A stretch of DNA of 64,000 nt from the NCBI GenBank assembly GCA_014526335.1, contig JACTAT010000015.1:755836-819835 (forward strand), given 5' to 3'. A program made the translations under genes and the position numbers. This document shows positions 43,001-58,000 of this stretch, piece after piece; position 1 is the stretch's first letter; each line of letters begins with the position of its first letter. Source of the DNA: Chrysaora quinquecirrha. Its lineage: Eukaryota > Cnidaria > Scyphozoa > Semaeostomeae > Pelagiidae. The notes below the pieces were generated by a model. That model had not been told where the DNA came from, ran no database searches, and was given only the letters and a program-made list of their open reading frames with translations.

Positions 43001-46000
43001 CCAAACGGTTCTAGAAAGTGATTTTAGCCACTGATAAAGTCATTTGCCATTTATATCCTTTGACTTACCTTTCTTTATGTAGTTATCAAGCAATTGGAAA
43101 TCTCCAAGTTGACAAAGTAATTCAAATGATGACCTATGATCTCTTCTGTGTCTGAAAACTTGAACGCACCCAAACCAATAGCTGAAAAATGGGATATTTA
43201 CAGGATAAATGAAATAAGTGAAAATTTATTTGCAATCTGATTATTTTTATAAGAAACTGGCTTGTCAAGAAGGAATTCTATTCAAAAGTCTTTTCAATTT
43301 GAATTTTCTTTCTTCAATTAAACTGGTAATGATTCTGCCATGGTCCTTATTTTATTCTTGCCAAAGGGCACCTTTTCTTTTTTTCAAAAGGGGGGTCCGC
43401 TGGAGAGGGGTGAGGGCACTAAATGAAATCAACCAAAGGAACCGGAAAACAAAAACTTTGTATCAAATAGTCTTACCCATACTCCCTACAAAGCTTCAGT
43501 ACTCTATGTATGACTCCTGATTCTGCATCTTCAGCCTTCAACAGCCGTTCAATAACATCATCAACATGATTCTTCCATCTCCATGACAACAGATGAGCTC
43601 CTTTTCTAGCGCCTCCACAGTCACAGGAATTCATTGTATTGCTTACAGCTGACTGCTTCAAGCCACAATATAACGTTGTCATTGCCACTGAAATGTCTTC
43701 ATATAGATTCAATGATGGTTTTATTCGTTTCAATGCGGAAATGTAACCAAGGAAGTCATCCAGTGCATCTGAATTCTCGGAATTCGCCATGTATATGAAA
43801 CTGACTTCCCACGGATTGATGTCTTTTTCGGTGCAAAAGTCCAGAACCAGATGAGGAGAGAATGAAAATATCCTACAACAGAGTTCGCATTATCAGAAAC
43901 ATTTTACCCATTTATTTGTAAATAAACAACACGTGTTTTATTTTCAAGAACAATAGCTCAGGGCCTACATCTAGAAGTATCTTGATTTGTTACCCTATTT
44001 TAGTGCTGAAAGCTTCTTAAGTTATACAACCCAAAATATCGTATAAAAACAACATCAAATAGGTCACAAAATCAGGTAACGTCTGATAAAAGAGACACCA
44101 GAAAACATCATGCAAAAAGGTTACCCAAAAACAACCGGGCTGAAAAAGACTCTGAATTTATAAGGTTTCAATAAACCTAGTTCAGAGCAGCGTAACGTAA
44201 TGGTTAGCACTTGCGCCATTTGGGCGGGTAAGGGAACAGGATTCCTTACTAGAAATGTCTACCATTTTCCAGGAAATGTTGCGCCCGACCCAGGCCTCTT
44301 TGAAAAGGTCTATTCACGTTCTTCTTTAATAAGGCCTTATAAGTTACATTCTATCATCTTTGGTGAAGAAGTAGTTACAAAAACATACCTTCTTAAACAA
44401 GAGAAGAAAGATTCAGTTGTCGTTGAATCGCGTAAAATTCTTGCAACTTTTCCGTAATCGTTGTGTCTTATTGCTGATTTTAATTCTTGCCAAGAACGAA
44501 TATCTACAAAGAAAATAGATGAGTCTCAATAAAAAGATCAATAAACTATATTTGTAAATTATACGAGTGGATTTTGTGCACGGGGTTCAGGTTTGAGACG
44601 TGTAAGAATGCACAGGGCTTCATCTATTCTTTAATCATAAGTCAAAATCTTGTTTCGATGCCTAGGCCAATATTTGCCAATATTCTGGCAAATTTTATTG
44701 CCGGTACCAGCTCCAAAATCGGTTGACGGTTGGGATTAGCGAGGAAATTAAATTTCGGACCTGGGAACAGATAAGAGAAACACAAATCTTTACCTTCTAA
44801 ATGAACTAGAAACGACACCCACGTTCTCCATCTACAACCTCGTTTCCAACACAGCACCGTTCTGATTTTATGAAGATCCAACAAGGGAAATACCAAAGAA
44901 CAAAACATGCACGGCATATATCTTCAGCGCAGCTCTGACATGTAATGGGCTCATGCGTTGTACATAAAACAGATTCGATATTCACAGGTAAAAATGTCTT
45001 CCTCTTGTCCGTAAGCAGAGTTGCTGATTCCGATATTTCAACGTATTCTTTTCAATGTTGAGCTGATACTGTCCTGTTGGGTTTGACTGACTGAAGTTTG
45101 ATTTGAAGTAGATTCATCAGTGTTTGTTATTTCATTGTTGCAAGGGCTATCTACACCAGCATCATTTTCTGTAATATTTGGAGCCAATTTACTAGCATTT
45201 GTCCCTTTATTTTTGTTGTTATCCATCTCGGTCTCTGTTATAAGTTCATTACTAGGCCTAACGCATTCGCCCTGTAAATTATCCAGTTCCTCGGCATTAG
45301 CCTGTCTATTCTGTACACTATCTTCACTTTTCCCAAGAAGCGAATCACTGCCTATATCATCCTCACTTTCAAAATAATCATTTGCTATTGACAGTAATGT
45401 ACTTGGTGCTGTTTCTTGTGGTACCTCGGGTTTCAAAATACCGTCTTTCTCATCATCTTTATTTAACATTTCGTTAACTTCTCTTCTGATATCATTAAAA
45501 GTGATACTATGGTCAATGATAGAAAAATCCAAACTGCTTAGGTTAGAGCATGCAATCGGAAAATGCCAGTTTCAAAGCACAGTGATGCTAAGTTTGATAC
45601 CTCGCTGAATGCTGCTCCTAAACTCGAAAAGAATTCTTCTCTTGTCCTGATGATTAAAAAGTCGACCTCTTCGTCTGTAAATTTATGTCTTTTGTTTTTC
45701 TGTTTGATATCATTTGTGAAAGCTTTGGTGAAATTATTCATAGTTTCGTTGAGTTTTTCAGCCCATTCTTGTAGTATCTTGCGAACAGTTTTTGAATTAA
45801 ACAACACACGGGAATCTCTGATTTTGTTTCTGCAAAACAAAATTAAACACCATGTTAACAATGCAGTTAGTCCATAAGGGATGCATATTTGCCTAAACTC
45901 TACTAAAATACAACATCCGCACTATATAATACAACACAAAGCTCTATAAATTTTTGTTCGTTATTACTGTATATACTGTTAAGCTATGCCATTCTTTGCT

Positions 46001-49000
46001 ATTCTATGCCAAACAATACCATACCATACCATATCGTACCTTATCAAACCATACGTAACCATACCATACCAAACCATACCATATCATGCCATCCATACCA
46101 TACCATATCATACCATACAATACCATACCATACCGTACCATACTATGCTTTACCATACTATACCATACCACAACCATACCATACCATAACCATACCAAAC
46201 CATACAATACCATACCACACCATGCCAAACCGTGTCACGCTATACAATACGATGCCATACCGTGTTATACCAACCATGGTATGGTATGGTATGTTGTATG
46301 ATATGGTATGGTATGGTATGTTGTATGATATGGTATGTTATGGTATGGCATGGTATGACATGGTATTGCATGGTATGTCATGGTATGGTATGGTATGGTG
46401 TGGTATGGTATGGTATGTTATGGTAAAGTGTGGTATGGTATGGTAATGGTATAATATAATGTAGTGGTATGATAATGGTATAGTATGGTTTTGCATGGTA
46501 TGGTTTGATACTACAAATAAATACTCACCTGCAAACTGCAGTGACATCAACAAATTTTGGGATGTATCTCAGAGCTTCTTGCGATGTCAGGAGGCAAGTA
46601 GTTGTAGATTCGAATTGTTTATCTTTATAAATATCATCCGGCGTTGTTGAATGAGACGCAACGTCTAGAGGCGCTGGTGATTCATGATGAATGATATTTC
46701 TAACCAACTGTTTTGCTTGTTTCAATATCGTTGGAATCTTTGGTGATGGTGAATGTTCTGATGGATTTTGTAGTTTTGTTTGGATGTCTTTATCTGATTC
46801 GTAAGGGTCTGACGAAAGTCTTTTTAGCTAAGAAAACAAAGTGTACGTTGTATGTATATGAAAAACATATATTTGTCATCAATTGCGAACATAAGGATAG
46901 AGAGAGCCAGAAAGCCAAGACAAGAAAGCCAGAATGACGATTCCACTGATCTATAGAGCTTAATGGAAAGAGTAACTCTTCAAGTAACTCTCCGAGTAAC
47001 TCTCCCGTTTAACTTTTTTTGTGCTTAGGCTACCTTGAGCCTTCTTCAGCACCATACATATTCATATATATTTGTCATGAATGGCGCATACTAGGATAGG
47101 TTTTTCATCAAGTGGCAAAATCACAAAAGATGGGATTCAAACTTAGACTGCATGACCAGAGAGCCAAGGACGTTTCCACTGAGCTATAGAGCTCAATGAA
47201 ATCCCCGAGTAACTCTCCAAGTCATACAGCCCAAGAGACCACCCTACCGTTCAATATTTTGTGCTTTGAGAAACATTAAGACAGGGAAGCAATATTCATA
47301 TTTGTGCAACATAGACTTTAAACTGGGTCAAAAATTATAATTCAAGAATCTAAGAGCCTATTTTGACGGTGGTTTCCCGTTACAAATCTGAAGAATTAGA
47401 CTAAGAACCATTCCAGGCTGTAATATACTAGTTTAAATGAGTTATTACTTACATCTGCATGAGGTGCATAAGGAATTGTAGCTCCTAATGATAGATTTCT
47501 TCTCATATGCATTTTCTCAAGAACATCTGAAAAGGAACACATTTTTAAAAATGAAGGGAGTACACTCGCATATTTCATTAAATATTAAATATCATAAGGC
47601 TTTTTACATATGAATATATATATTCTATAAAATACATATAATATATGTACGTTATTATAGTGTTTGCCATTCATGAAAAATATATACAAATATGTATGGT
47701 ACTGAAAAGGATTCAACATAGCTGATACACAAAGACAAACGAGATCTGTTGACTGTATGCCTTGGAGAGTTACTTGACGATTTCATTGAGCTCTATAGCT
47801 CAGTGGAAACGTCGTTGGCTTTCTGATAATGCAGTCCAGGTTCTAATCTCATCTATTGTGGTACGCCACTTGTTGAACACAATCAATCCCAGTTTTCGTC
47901 ATTCGCGATAAATACATACAAATATGTATCGTGCTGAAGAAGGCTCAACATAGCCGAAACTAAAAACGTCAAACGGGACGACAGCCTTTGGGCTGTATGA
48001 CTTGGAGTGTTACTTGACGATTTCATTGAGCCCTTTGGCTCAGCGGAAATGTCGTTAGCTCTCTGATCATGCTAACTCTCCACTGTCTCCATTCTTTACT
48101 CTTTACGTTGACATAACCGTTCACTAATAGGCAAGGGTGCACTGAGCTGGGTACTATAGTTACCTACTACAGACTAAAGCATTTGAGTTAAGTATGGCGT
48201 GGCCTTGTCGTAGAGAAGTCGTACACGATTCCTAACTGTGTCATAAGAATAAGAAAACTCACCATACGCTGGTTGTGTATACGATTTGTCCTTCTGAGGA
48301 GACTCGAAATCTATAGTTGGAAAATGTACACGACATTACAAAACAAGAAAACCTGAGTAACTGAGTAATCCAAGTCCCACTCTGTCTAAGTCCCACGCTA
48401 TCTCAGCGATATGAAGGTTGTGGCTTCAAATCGCATCGGGACTACTTTCCGCTTAGTTAATAGAAAATTTTCCCATAATCTATGTTTCACAATACAAAAC
48501 ACGAATCGTTAAAGTGTTTAGTCAATCATTTCAGTTGTTAATATTTGATACAAACTGTAATGGTAATATTCATTCGTTTCTAAAGCAAACGACTACCTGC
48601 GCCTAATAAACAGAAAGACGGGGGCAAAGAAGAAACAAACGGCTCTCAAACATTGTTAGTCAAAGTTTCGAGACTTGCTTGTTACACAAAATGTTTCATG
48701 CATGGCTGGTTTGGCATGTAACAAAACCTTTCTGGTAAACGTCGAACACATCTTATTTGCAAGCAGAAAAAAGGAACTTTAAAAAAAATACAAAAACTTT
48801 GCTTGTTTTGCCTTAAAAATGAATCCACGTAAACCCCTTCTATCTTGGAACTTTTAAGCCGCAAACGGCAACGTTGCAAGTTGGGAATAACTAATGTGCT
48901 CTTAAATATCTCTTGAATCGAATGTTGTGCCAAAACAGTAAAAAAATGTTTAAAAAAGTTAAGTGTTTGTGGATGTTTAATCTTTGACTCATAATGCATA

Positions 49001-52000
49001 CATTGCTGAAAATACTACCTCTCAGTTTCCTAAATGGAGCCCCAATGTTTGATTAGTTTTCCCCAGGAAAAGGGACCTGGACTAGGACCAAGGAAAAATA
49101 CTCAAGATTAGAAGCCAATGACTTGGAGCCAAGGGGAGAAGCAGAGGTCGTTAAGGCGGAGGTTGTTGAGTCGGAGGTCCTTGAGTCGGAGGTTTTTGAG
49201 GCGGAGGTCGTTGAAGCAGAGGTCCTTGAGGCGGAGGTCCTTGCGAGGTGGTGGTCAGAGACGGGCATGGGCTAGTCTTTAATTAGTTTTGGGCGCCGAG
49301 CGCTAAAGAGGAAATACCATTAAAAAGTTATCATTTTTATCAATGGTTTATTTCTTGAAAACTCACCCACAGTAACGACTTTGGCTTTTTTTCGACGTTT
49401 TCCAGTGTGTGTGATCGATCTGACATAAACACAAATAGTTAATAAAGAATGCGGTTATAAGATACATCAAAGCAGCAAAGCAATGCCATGCCATAATTGT
49501 TGATAGGACTAACTATAATTATACAAGTATGTTTAGAATGCAGGTAGGTTCCATATACCGTCCATACCATGAAAGGATGGGCGACAACAATATACTAATG
49601 TCTATTTTAAACAACTTCTAAACCTGCTAATGTTGTTGCTATCGTTGCTAAACAAACGGGGGTTGTGCCATTTTGGAAAAATTTTGTGTTTTAATTTTTC
49701 CTTCAACTTTACATTTAATTTTTGGGTTTTAAATTTGGGTTTTACTTTTCCCAAGTCAAAGTCATCCTTGTTCTTAAGGTTTCTATCCAAGGAATCTTTT
49801 CTTACAGTTTCACAAGTCGCCTCTGCCTTTCACGATTCTAATCCGCAATACTTTTACTCAAAGGAAAAGAAATTGGTTATTGTTGAAGGTGAAATGGTGT
49901 ATTAAGCGCAAGTCGCTAGGGTCTTAGTAGTAGGTTAACAAATCGAGATCCGGCCCTGGCTGTGACGCTACCGTGACTGGGGCTCGAGCTCCGAGAATGC
50001 TGAGCTTCAGACCCCATTAGGGATACTTCTGGATGAAATAAAGGATATACAGCATATTTTTCTGGAATTCAGGGATAAAAGGGAGAGAACACACAGAGGA
50101 TAAGGGATAGATATGTTGAGAAGAATTGTACGGGATATGGGATACACTCTTTATTTTTAGGGATTATGAAAAGGCCTAATATCTATCGTGTGGCCTATCG
50201 GTAGAGTGCTCGCCCATGAGTCACGAGGTCTTGGGTTCAAGCCAAGGCCGAGTCATACCAAAGACTTTAAAAATGGTACTCATTGCCTCTCTGCTTAGCA
50301 CTCAGCATGAAAGGGTCGGAATGAGGGTAAATGGCCTTCGGATCAGGGATAGGAGTGGCACCCACCCCTACCTTCATGGTTAGCAGCTAGTGAAAGAGGA
50401 GCCTTCGGGTCGCCTCCGACTACGGTCGACCAACTTACTTACTTACTTATGAAAAGGCCAGCCTCAGCTTGTTCTTATGTTGTTCTTAAAATCTGGGCAA
50501 AATCCAGGCTCGAGTTTGTATAAAAAAGTTGATATAAAAAGAATGTATTCTGATGAATCCCAACGATGGGACGTGAGTTTCTTAAGAGGTCTCTTATAAA
50601 AAATGAGTGTGAATGGGAAAATAAATAACCTACCTAGCAGAATGTATATTACCATCGACCTCTCCATTGTCAATAACAGACGTGTTGAGAATCTTAATTT
50701 CTTGGTTGCCCATTTCAACTTCTTTAGCTAACTGTGTGCCTTCTACTCGCAGATCTCTGTTACTAACAGCAGAAAGCGGTGCAGCCTCGGTCTGAATGGT
50801 TCCGGTGAATTTCCGTAGTTGCAAAGGAGACCTTGGAGCGTGATCATTAGGGAGATTGACATCTGCTTCTAAAACTTCCTTCAGTGCTTTCTTCATAAAA
50901 CCTTTAAGGGGAAAATATAATAGTAGCTTGAAACGATTAATTGGATGATACAGAAGAACAAGACAGACATGGATCAAACTACCGTATTCAATCGAGAGAA
51001 ATATTAAGTTGAATACTGTTCGCCTATCGGTGATGACTCATAAAAGTTTGACCAAAGTACCTTATGAATAAGAGCCTAATTCAGGATGACCATAATGATC
51101 AGAATAAGCGCCTAGCTTCTTTTAAGCGCCCCCTCCCTATTGGGAGGGTTCAAAAGTATATCTTCAGAAGTATATCTTCTTAGAAAAAGGCTATTAAGTA
51201 AAAATATAGGGAATGTAGCTAGAAACTAGCTAACATTTGTGAAGTCTCTACAAAAATTGTATCGAAAGAATAAGCAACCAGTCACTTAAAAGTGTCTCTT
51301 CCTTCTTAGAAGGGCACTTATTCGAAATCAATATTATTTATTACTTATTTTGAAGCTGCTGTGGCGTTGTGGCTAATCCAGCTTCCTCCTGGTGTCAGAA
51401 GCTCAGCGACGTCGGGGTTCGAGTCCCAGCTACGGTAGCGTCACAGCAATAACGTCGAGGTTTCAATTAGTAAACCTACTAATGAGATCCTAGCGACTGG
51501 CGCCAAACACTCCATTTCACCTTTAGAAACAGTATTGAAGTGAAAACTGGGGAATGAAGAAACTAACATCTTTGGAATTATCTAACCAAATTGTATGAGA
51601 AAATGAATAACCGTGATTCCATAAATTTTGCGTACTTTGGACTGGGGTAAAGTACTTTTCATGTCATGCCACTGCATTTGCTAAAGTTTAAGAAACGCTA
51701 TGCTTTGCCGATCGTTCAAGTACTTAATAAAAATTTCTTGTACATTGTTATTCTATTTAACATTATTGTATAGTAAATTGAAAGTTTTTAGGCTTTATCT
51801 TTTTCCTTACATAGGGCAGTTTGTAAAGCAATATTAGCTATGTAATTGAGAACTTTACCCTGTTTAATAGTTAAAAAACTGAATGAATGAATGAATGAAT
51901 GAATGAATGAATGAATAAGTAAGAAATTACTAGTGCTCAATTCTTATGAAAATCAAATTAAGTACGGAAGTTCCTTGTGAAAAAGCATGATACTTACTCA

Positions 52001-55000
52001 CTACACTTAGTGCTTTTCGGGCTACAGTTGCTGCCAGTAGGTTACGAGAAATTCATTATTTTGATAGTCCGTGTTACCAGAAAACCAGAAATGGGGATTC
52101 ATGGATGTTTACTATATTTATCAATATTCAAGTTAAAGGACTAACATGTTTATAAAACAAAATGAAATAACCATTTACCTGAAGAAACGATCTTGTTAAC
52201 AACAGCGCTGGTGGCTTTTCTCAATACGCTGTCGACATCAATCTGAGGCAGCCTCGTTAAACTTAATCTGCTGCTCGTTTCACTGCCAACCTCGCTATGG
52301 TTTGATCTGATTTCATCGTTGTCTTCAACACCAGAGTCACATGGAGTATTCGAGTCATCCAAATTTGCGATTCTGTTCAACCGTTCTTGGATTTCAGAGC
52401 GGACAAGATCGTGTTTGACTTGAAGCTCGTCGATTAATTGTTTTAATGAGCCATGAAGCTGAAATATAAAGACAACGTTATCAATTTTCTTTTGTATCTT
52501 TTATTTGGCCCAACAAAAAATTGTTTCGGTTACTCTCTAGAATCATGCAACCAAAAATTCTCCTATCATCATAAAATCAAAAGACCATTGTCTATATATT
52601 CCACAAAAACGGACAAAAGCAACGAAGTGGTCTGAATGCAGCCTGTTAATCGATTCAAAACCTACTTTATCATCCTCTCCTGTCTGTAAATTTTCCAAAA
52701 TGTAATCGAAATCGATTGTAAGAAAGCTCTCCACATGGTTTAAAATTTCGTCCCTTGCCTCAACAGCAACCTACAATAAAAATATAATAATGATTGCTAT
52801 TACACCAATATATAATAGGACTAAGTAAAAATTGACTCAGTATCATATTGTAATACCGAGGCCAAACAATCAAACATTGTCGGTCAAACATTTGAGATTG
52901 TTTTACAAGCATAATTTTATGGTCAGGGCCCAGATAAGCATGTACGAGGACATAAGTCGTGAATAGGTTGCAGTTTCCCATTCACGTCAAATGTTTTAGA
53001 AGGCGACGTTGGGGAGAGGATCATATCGGAAAACCACTATGAAATCACTAGGGGTTAATTTAATTCTGCAAATTCTGAGCTGGGTCTATTATAGAGAGAA
53101 TGCTGTGTTTCATTTCTTACGCTTAGTGCTAGTACAGAGGTCAATGGCCATGATAGAGGGAGCTTACGAGAGGGAGGCTTAAATTAAACGTCTTCTTCAA
53201 AGGAAAAGGCTGAATTGGAAGGAGGATGAATATAGTGAGGATCTTAACAGAGTATTAACATATTCATCAATTTCTATTCGTAGTCATTTGCCTTAGACCC
53301 TGGTTAAATGATCAAACATTTGTCAAACATTTGAAATTGCCTATCAAGCATGTTTGACTATTTCGTGACGTCATAAAACATTGCTTGACAAGCAAATATA
53401 CGTAAAACTTGTTTTGCCATGTTCTTAAAATAGTTAAAAAATATTTTCCGTTTGACGCAACCAAAATATTGGACGAGCAATATTCCACGTCATGGCCTAA
53501 CGGTGAAACATTAATCTTAATAAACAAATTACGAATGTTTGACCAACATTGTTAGATCTTTTGGTTGGAGCCTTTAGGTTGGAGCCTTTAGGTTCAAATA
53601 CGTCAAAATAATTTTCTTCGTATTCGCTCACCTGGGCAGCTTGCTTATACTCAGTCATTGCAATCAATGTTTTCAAGCATTTTTTCACAGGTAGGAATTC
53701 CAATTCAGCTACTTGCCCGTCATTTAACAGTACAAAAACTGATTCATTGTGACAGCAAATGTCCTTTATTCCTTCAAAAAAGTATCACAACATTAAACAT
53801 CAATGAGCTTCAATCGCATATTTATACAGTACATACAACATTGTAACACCGGGAGCAAATTTTGGCAAAACTTCTTGGTTCCTACATCTTCATGTGTATC
53901 CAAAATCAAACAACCTCGTGCAAGGGGAGGAATGCTCGGCTGAATCCTCGGCTAAAAAGAACTTTTTCGATAATCACAGATGCATGACTTGAAATATCTA
54001 AAGCAACAAAAAAGATCAAACATTGTCCCCCTGGAGAAAAACCGTTGCACTGTTTCTAAGAATGAACAACAGAGATTCCCAAGGGGGACAAGTAATATAA
54101 ATGCTCACCTTTGATTTGATCAAACCATGCAGCGACTTTGCCAAGACTTGGGTCCAGAATATAGAGACCATTTTGTGACCATGATACCAAGTATCGATTG
54201 CTTTATGAAGAGCAAGAAAGGAACTATATTATTTAAATCTTTCAACAGTTAAATCAACATTACACTGTTTATCCAGTGGCCAAGTGGTCGAGAGCAAAAT
54301 GTTTCAATGTTTAGCCACGTCACAAAACATTCCTCGTCAAACATTTTTCGCTTTAGTCAAACAAAAAGTTTTCGAAAAGTTTCAAAAAATGGAGCTTGTT
54401 TGGCAAGCAATGTTTTCTGACTTGGCTAAACAGTTCAAACATTGCTTGATAAGCAAATTTCAAATTTTTAACAAAAAATGTTTGATCACTTGGCCAAAGC
54501 CAAACATCCAATAATTATACAATGCTTCACCATCTTTTTGAAATTATAAACATTATGTCACTCAAGAAAAACGAACATAAATCGGTAGAATGTAATGTAA
54601 TAAAGCAGGACATCTCCTGCAGCAAAAAAGCTTACCATAGTTGCTGAAGACGTGGAAAGGCTAATGATTGAGGTTTATCCCAATTTTCTTCATTTTTATT
54701 CAGAAATTTCGCACTGAAAAAGCAGACGGCAAATTTAGTCTAAACGTAAATATCTTTCTGACTAATACATCTAATTCCAAGTCGAGCAAGGGTCATGCAG
54801 CGCAAGAGAAAAACCTCTGGCACGGCAATAGTAGTACGATGTCTGAGTCAATCAGTGACTTTAGCGCAAGCCGAAATCTTTGCACTACCCATTTTGCCGT
54901 ACCTTGCGCAGTGGCTCGACACTAGCACGGTGTTGAATCAGACATCGAGCCAATGCCGTGCCAGAAATTGTCAGGTCTAAGAAGCTCATCTCGTTTGCAA

Positions 55001-58000
55001 GCCCGGCAGATCTTGCAACTGTAGCAGGGAATACAGATAAAATGGCGATAACGTCTAACCAATCATTATACCCTGTAACCAATCAATCCTACAAGTGTCG
55101 ACCCTGTTCCGTGCAAGAATACCGCTGGCACGCGTCGATTCTGGTGCGATGTCTTAACATGGTCTTATTCGTGCTGCTCCCTATATTCGTGTTCTCAATC
55201 ACAATGTGCACTTGGGGTCATAGAAACCATGACGATATAACGATACAACTAAATCAGGTCACACTGACCTGCCTATCGTCGTTCTTTTCGCAAAATTCGT
55301 GATTAAGGTCTTGGACTGTGTAAACATACAATAGCTACTGTGATGGCAGCCAGACCACAGCCATTGCGTCTAAAAACAAAGTACCAAATGCACGTATAAT
55401 ATCCAACTCACTTGTGACCAAATAGTTTCTTTGGGGGAACACCAAGAAGATATTTGAATTGATGTGTAGCAAGAACCTGTCCGTTGAAATCTACCTACAT
55501 AAATAAGCAAATATTTTTGAGTTTAGAAGAATTTCAAAATGTGGAAATTTCTAGAACCATTATTTTCTCAGAACTACCAAAAGATTTAAAATCTGCATTT
55601 TCAAAGAACGACTAAGAATTTGCTTGATTCTATAATTTCTTAAAATTTCTGTCGCATCAGCGAAGGCTCTTAATAAACGACGAGGGTTAGTTTGGAACTT
55701 TGAACTCGTGGGTCGAAATGGTATCTTGTAGAAGCGTAGGATATAAGACTGTGACCGGGATCACTTCCACAAGAAAAATGATGCACAGATTGTGAATCCG
55801 AGAAACTTAATAATTGGGGGTCTAATAAGCTCAGGGATGGAGATATTGCCAAAATAATAAGGGTCTCCCGTTAAATGACAATGAAGAGTAGTTTCCTGAT
55901 CAGCTTTCTCTCTTGAATTATTAACATAGTTCATGGTGGTTCTGAGTTCTTCTCTGTGCTTTCTTTCCGTGAAAGAAACATTGAAAAAGCAAACACTTGG
56001 ACTTTTACCTCCCATAATCTTGAACCTGGTCTTGCTGCATAGATAACAGGAAATTCGCCATCAACATATTGCAGAAAGCAGGAACCAAATCGTCCATCTC
56101 TAACAAGAAAATAAAAGAAAACATAATCAGTTTGCATTCTTTTGTTTTTGCTTTACACTCGTTCCAAAGGGCATGCCATAGCCACGCCGTCCAATTGGCG
56201 GTGCACATGATTACAGAACTTCAAGTTCACCTTCAACTTCAACTTCAACTTGAACTTCACCAATCTGGTGGCAGACTTCGTTAGTTCAATGAATAACTCA
56301 TCAGAGAAGTACGGGCCAACAAGCTCCTCTCTGTATAGAGCATTAGCACAATGGCAAAAAGTTGGCTAATGTCAAGAGAGCACATAAAAGAGTTGACAGG
56401 CTCGAGTACTGGCATTCCAGCTTCACTTTTCTCATCTGTGCATTTCGATCCGCATCTCGATGCATTTCCACCTTAGTGAAAAGCTGCAGTCAATTTGTGA
56501 TGCTTATACTCTGAGAAGTGTCCGGTGAAACGAGCCTCTAAGTATCTTTTGAAGATCTTTTCGCTATTCATCCCAATCTTACAGTATAAAGCTAGACTTA
56601 TTACAAGAGTCCCAGTTATCGCAGCTACCATCTTTAGTTGTTGTTGTTGTCACAAAGCTGCTCAAACTCAGTGTAGCGAATTGTTGTTGTTGTTGGTCTA
56701 GATTTTATGAGCGGAACTGAGACTCGTGTAATAAGTCTAGTATAAAGCCGTGAGATTTTGATCAAGGATGCTATTACAATCACAAATCACATTATATACA
56801 CTATTAAAGGAATTTTCAAAGCCCTGCTTCTTTCAGTGTCTTGAATCAAAAGTACATAGGCACAGGCCCCAGTTACACTATACCAGCATGCCTCGTCGCG
56901 CCTTGAATTTTGTATCGGGTTGGGATATCAGTTACACCATGACGATTCAATCCGGTATAAGACGCTCCGCAAATCGCCTTGAAAATCATGACGCTCTGGA
57001 GGTGATATGAAAATCAAGACGCCACGCGGCAGCACAGTGTAATCTTGTCAATCCGATATATGATGCTCCGAAACCTTGTTTTTCTAAATGTTTCACAAAA
57101 CAAATGCGAAGCAAATCTGTGAAGGAGCTGCCGTGGCGTCTCAGTGTAACTGCAATGATCGCGATGAAAACAATGGCGCTGCGCCCAGTATAACTGCTGG
57201 ACACAATATTGTAACGGTACGAAAAACAAAACACAAAGATTTAATGCTGGCATAGTGTAACTGGGGCCACAGATATAATTATGAAATAAATCATAGAATC
57301 AATCTATTACCTTGGTTTCGAACCAACTTGTTGATACTTGGACCTAAAACCAAAATAAAGAAGAAATAAAGAGTTTTCTTTTCCGAAAATCTTGTAATAA
57401 TCCGTCAAAAAGAAAAAAGCTGTTGACTAAGTACGAGTGACTTTCTCAGTAGATAAGGCCTTCAAGCCTGTTCAGGCATTTTCCGTTTCAGTCTCAAAAT
57501 AGTTTGAGTATGTGAATGAAAGCTCTCTTCTCTCCATGATTCAGTAAAATTCAAACCTGTCTGTAAGGCACAATAATGTTCTTGTTGTTGTTGAAATAAG
57601 GAGTTTGACTTTCGCATAGTCCTGTAAAAAATTCAGAAGACTAAGAAAAAACATTTGGAGGGGCAAAACGTAAGGTAATAAAACTTTAAGCAGTTCACCA
57701 AATACAATTTTTCGACAAACAACTGCCATTAAAGAATTTTTAAAAACTTCTAGATAATATTCAGTTTTCGATGCATAAAGTTTCACTGTTCGGCTGTTTG
57801 GTTTGTCTTAAATAAATGGGCATATTTTAAAGCTCCCAGTGACTGGAATTTACTGTTCTTAGCTCTTATGAAATTGTTAACATTGAAGGCTCACAAGGGG
57901 GAACAACGTAAGCGCCAGGGCACTGAAGCTTGCATGTGGAATTCATTTTCCATGCTTTTAATACGGTTTTGGTCTCACAATATCTATATCCTGAATGAAG

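Noticed and set aside
46004..46446. Several frames of Tyr/His/Thr or Met/Val/Trp repeats
   Set aside because: Translations of the CCATA/TATGG satellite.
50186..50260. tRNA gene
   Set aside because: A and B boxes are present but the cloverleaf is incomplete and a SINE body with a CTTA tail follows.
57014..57253. Frames of about 80 codons
   Set aside because: They lie completely within the inverted-repeat element 56865-57268.
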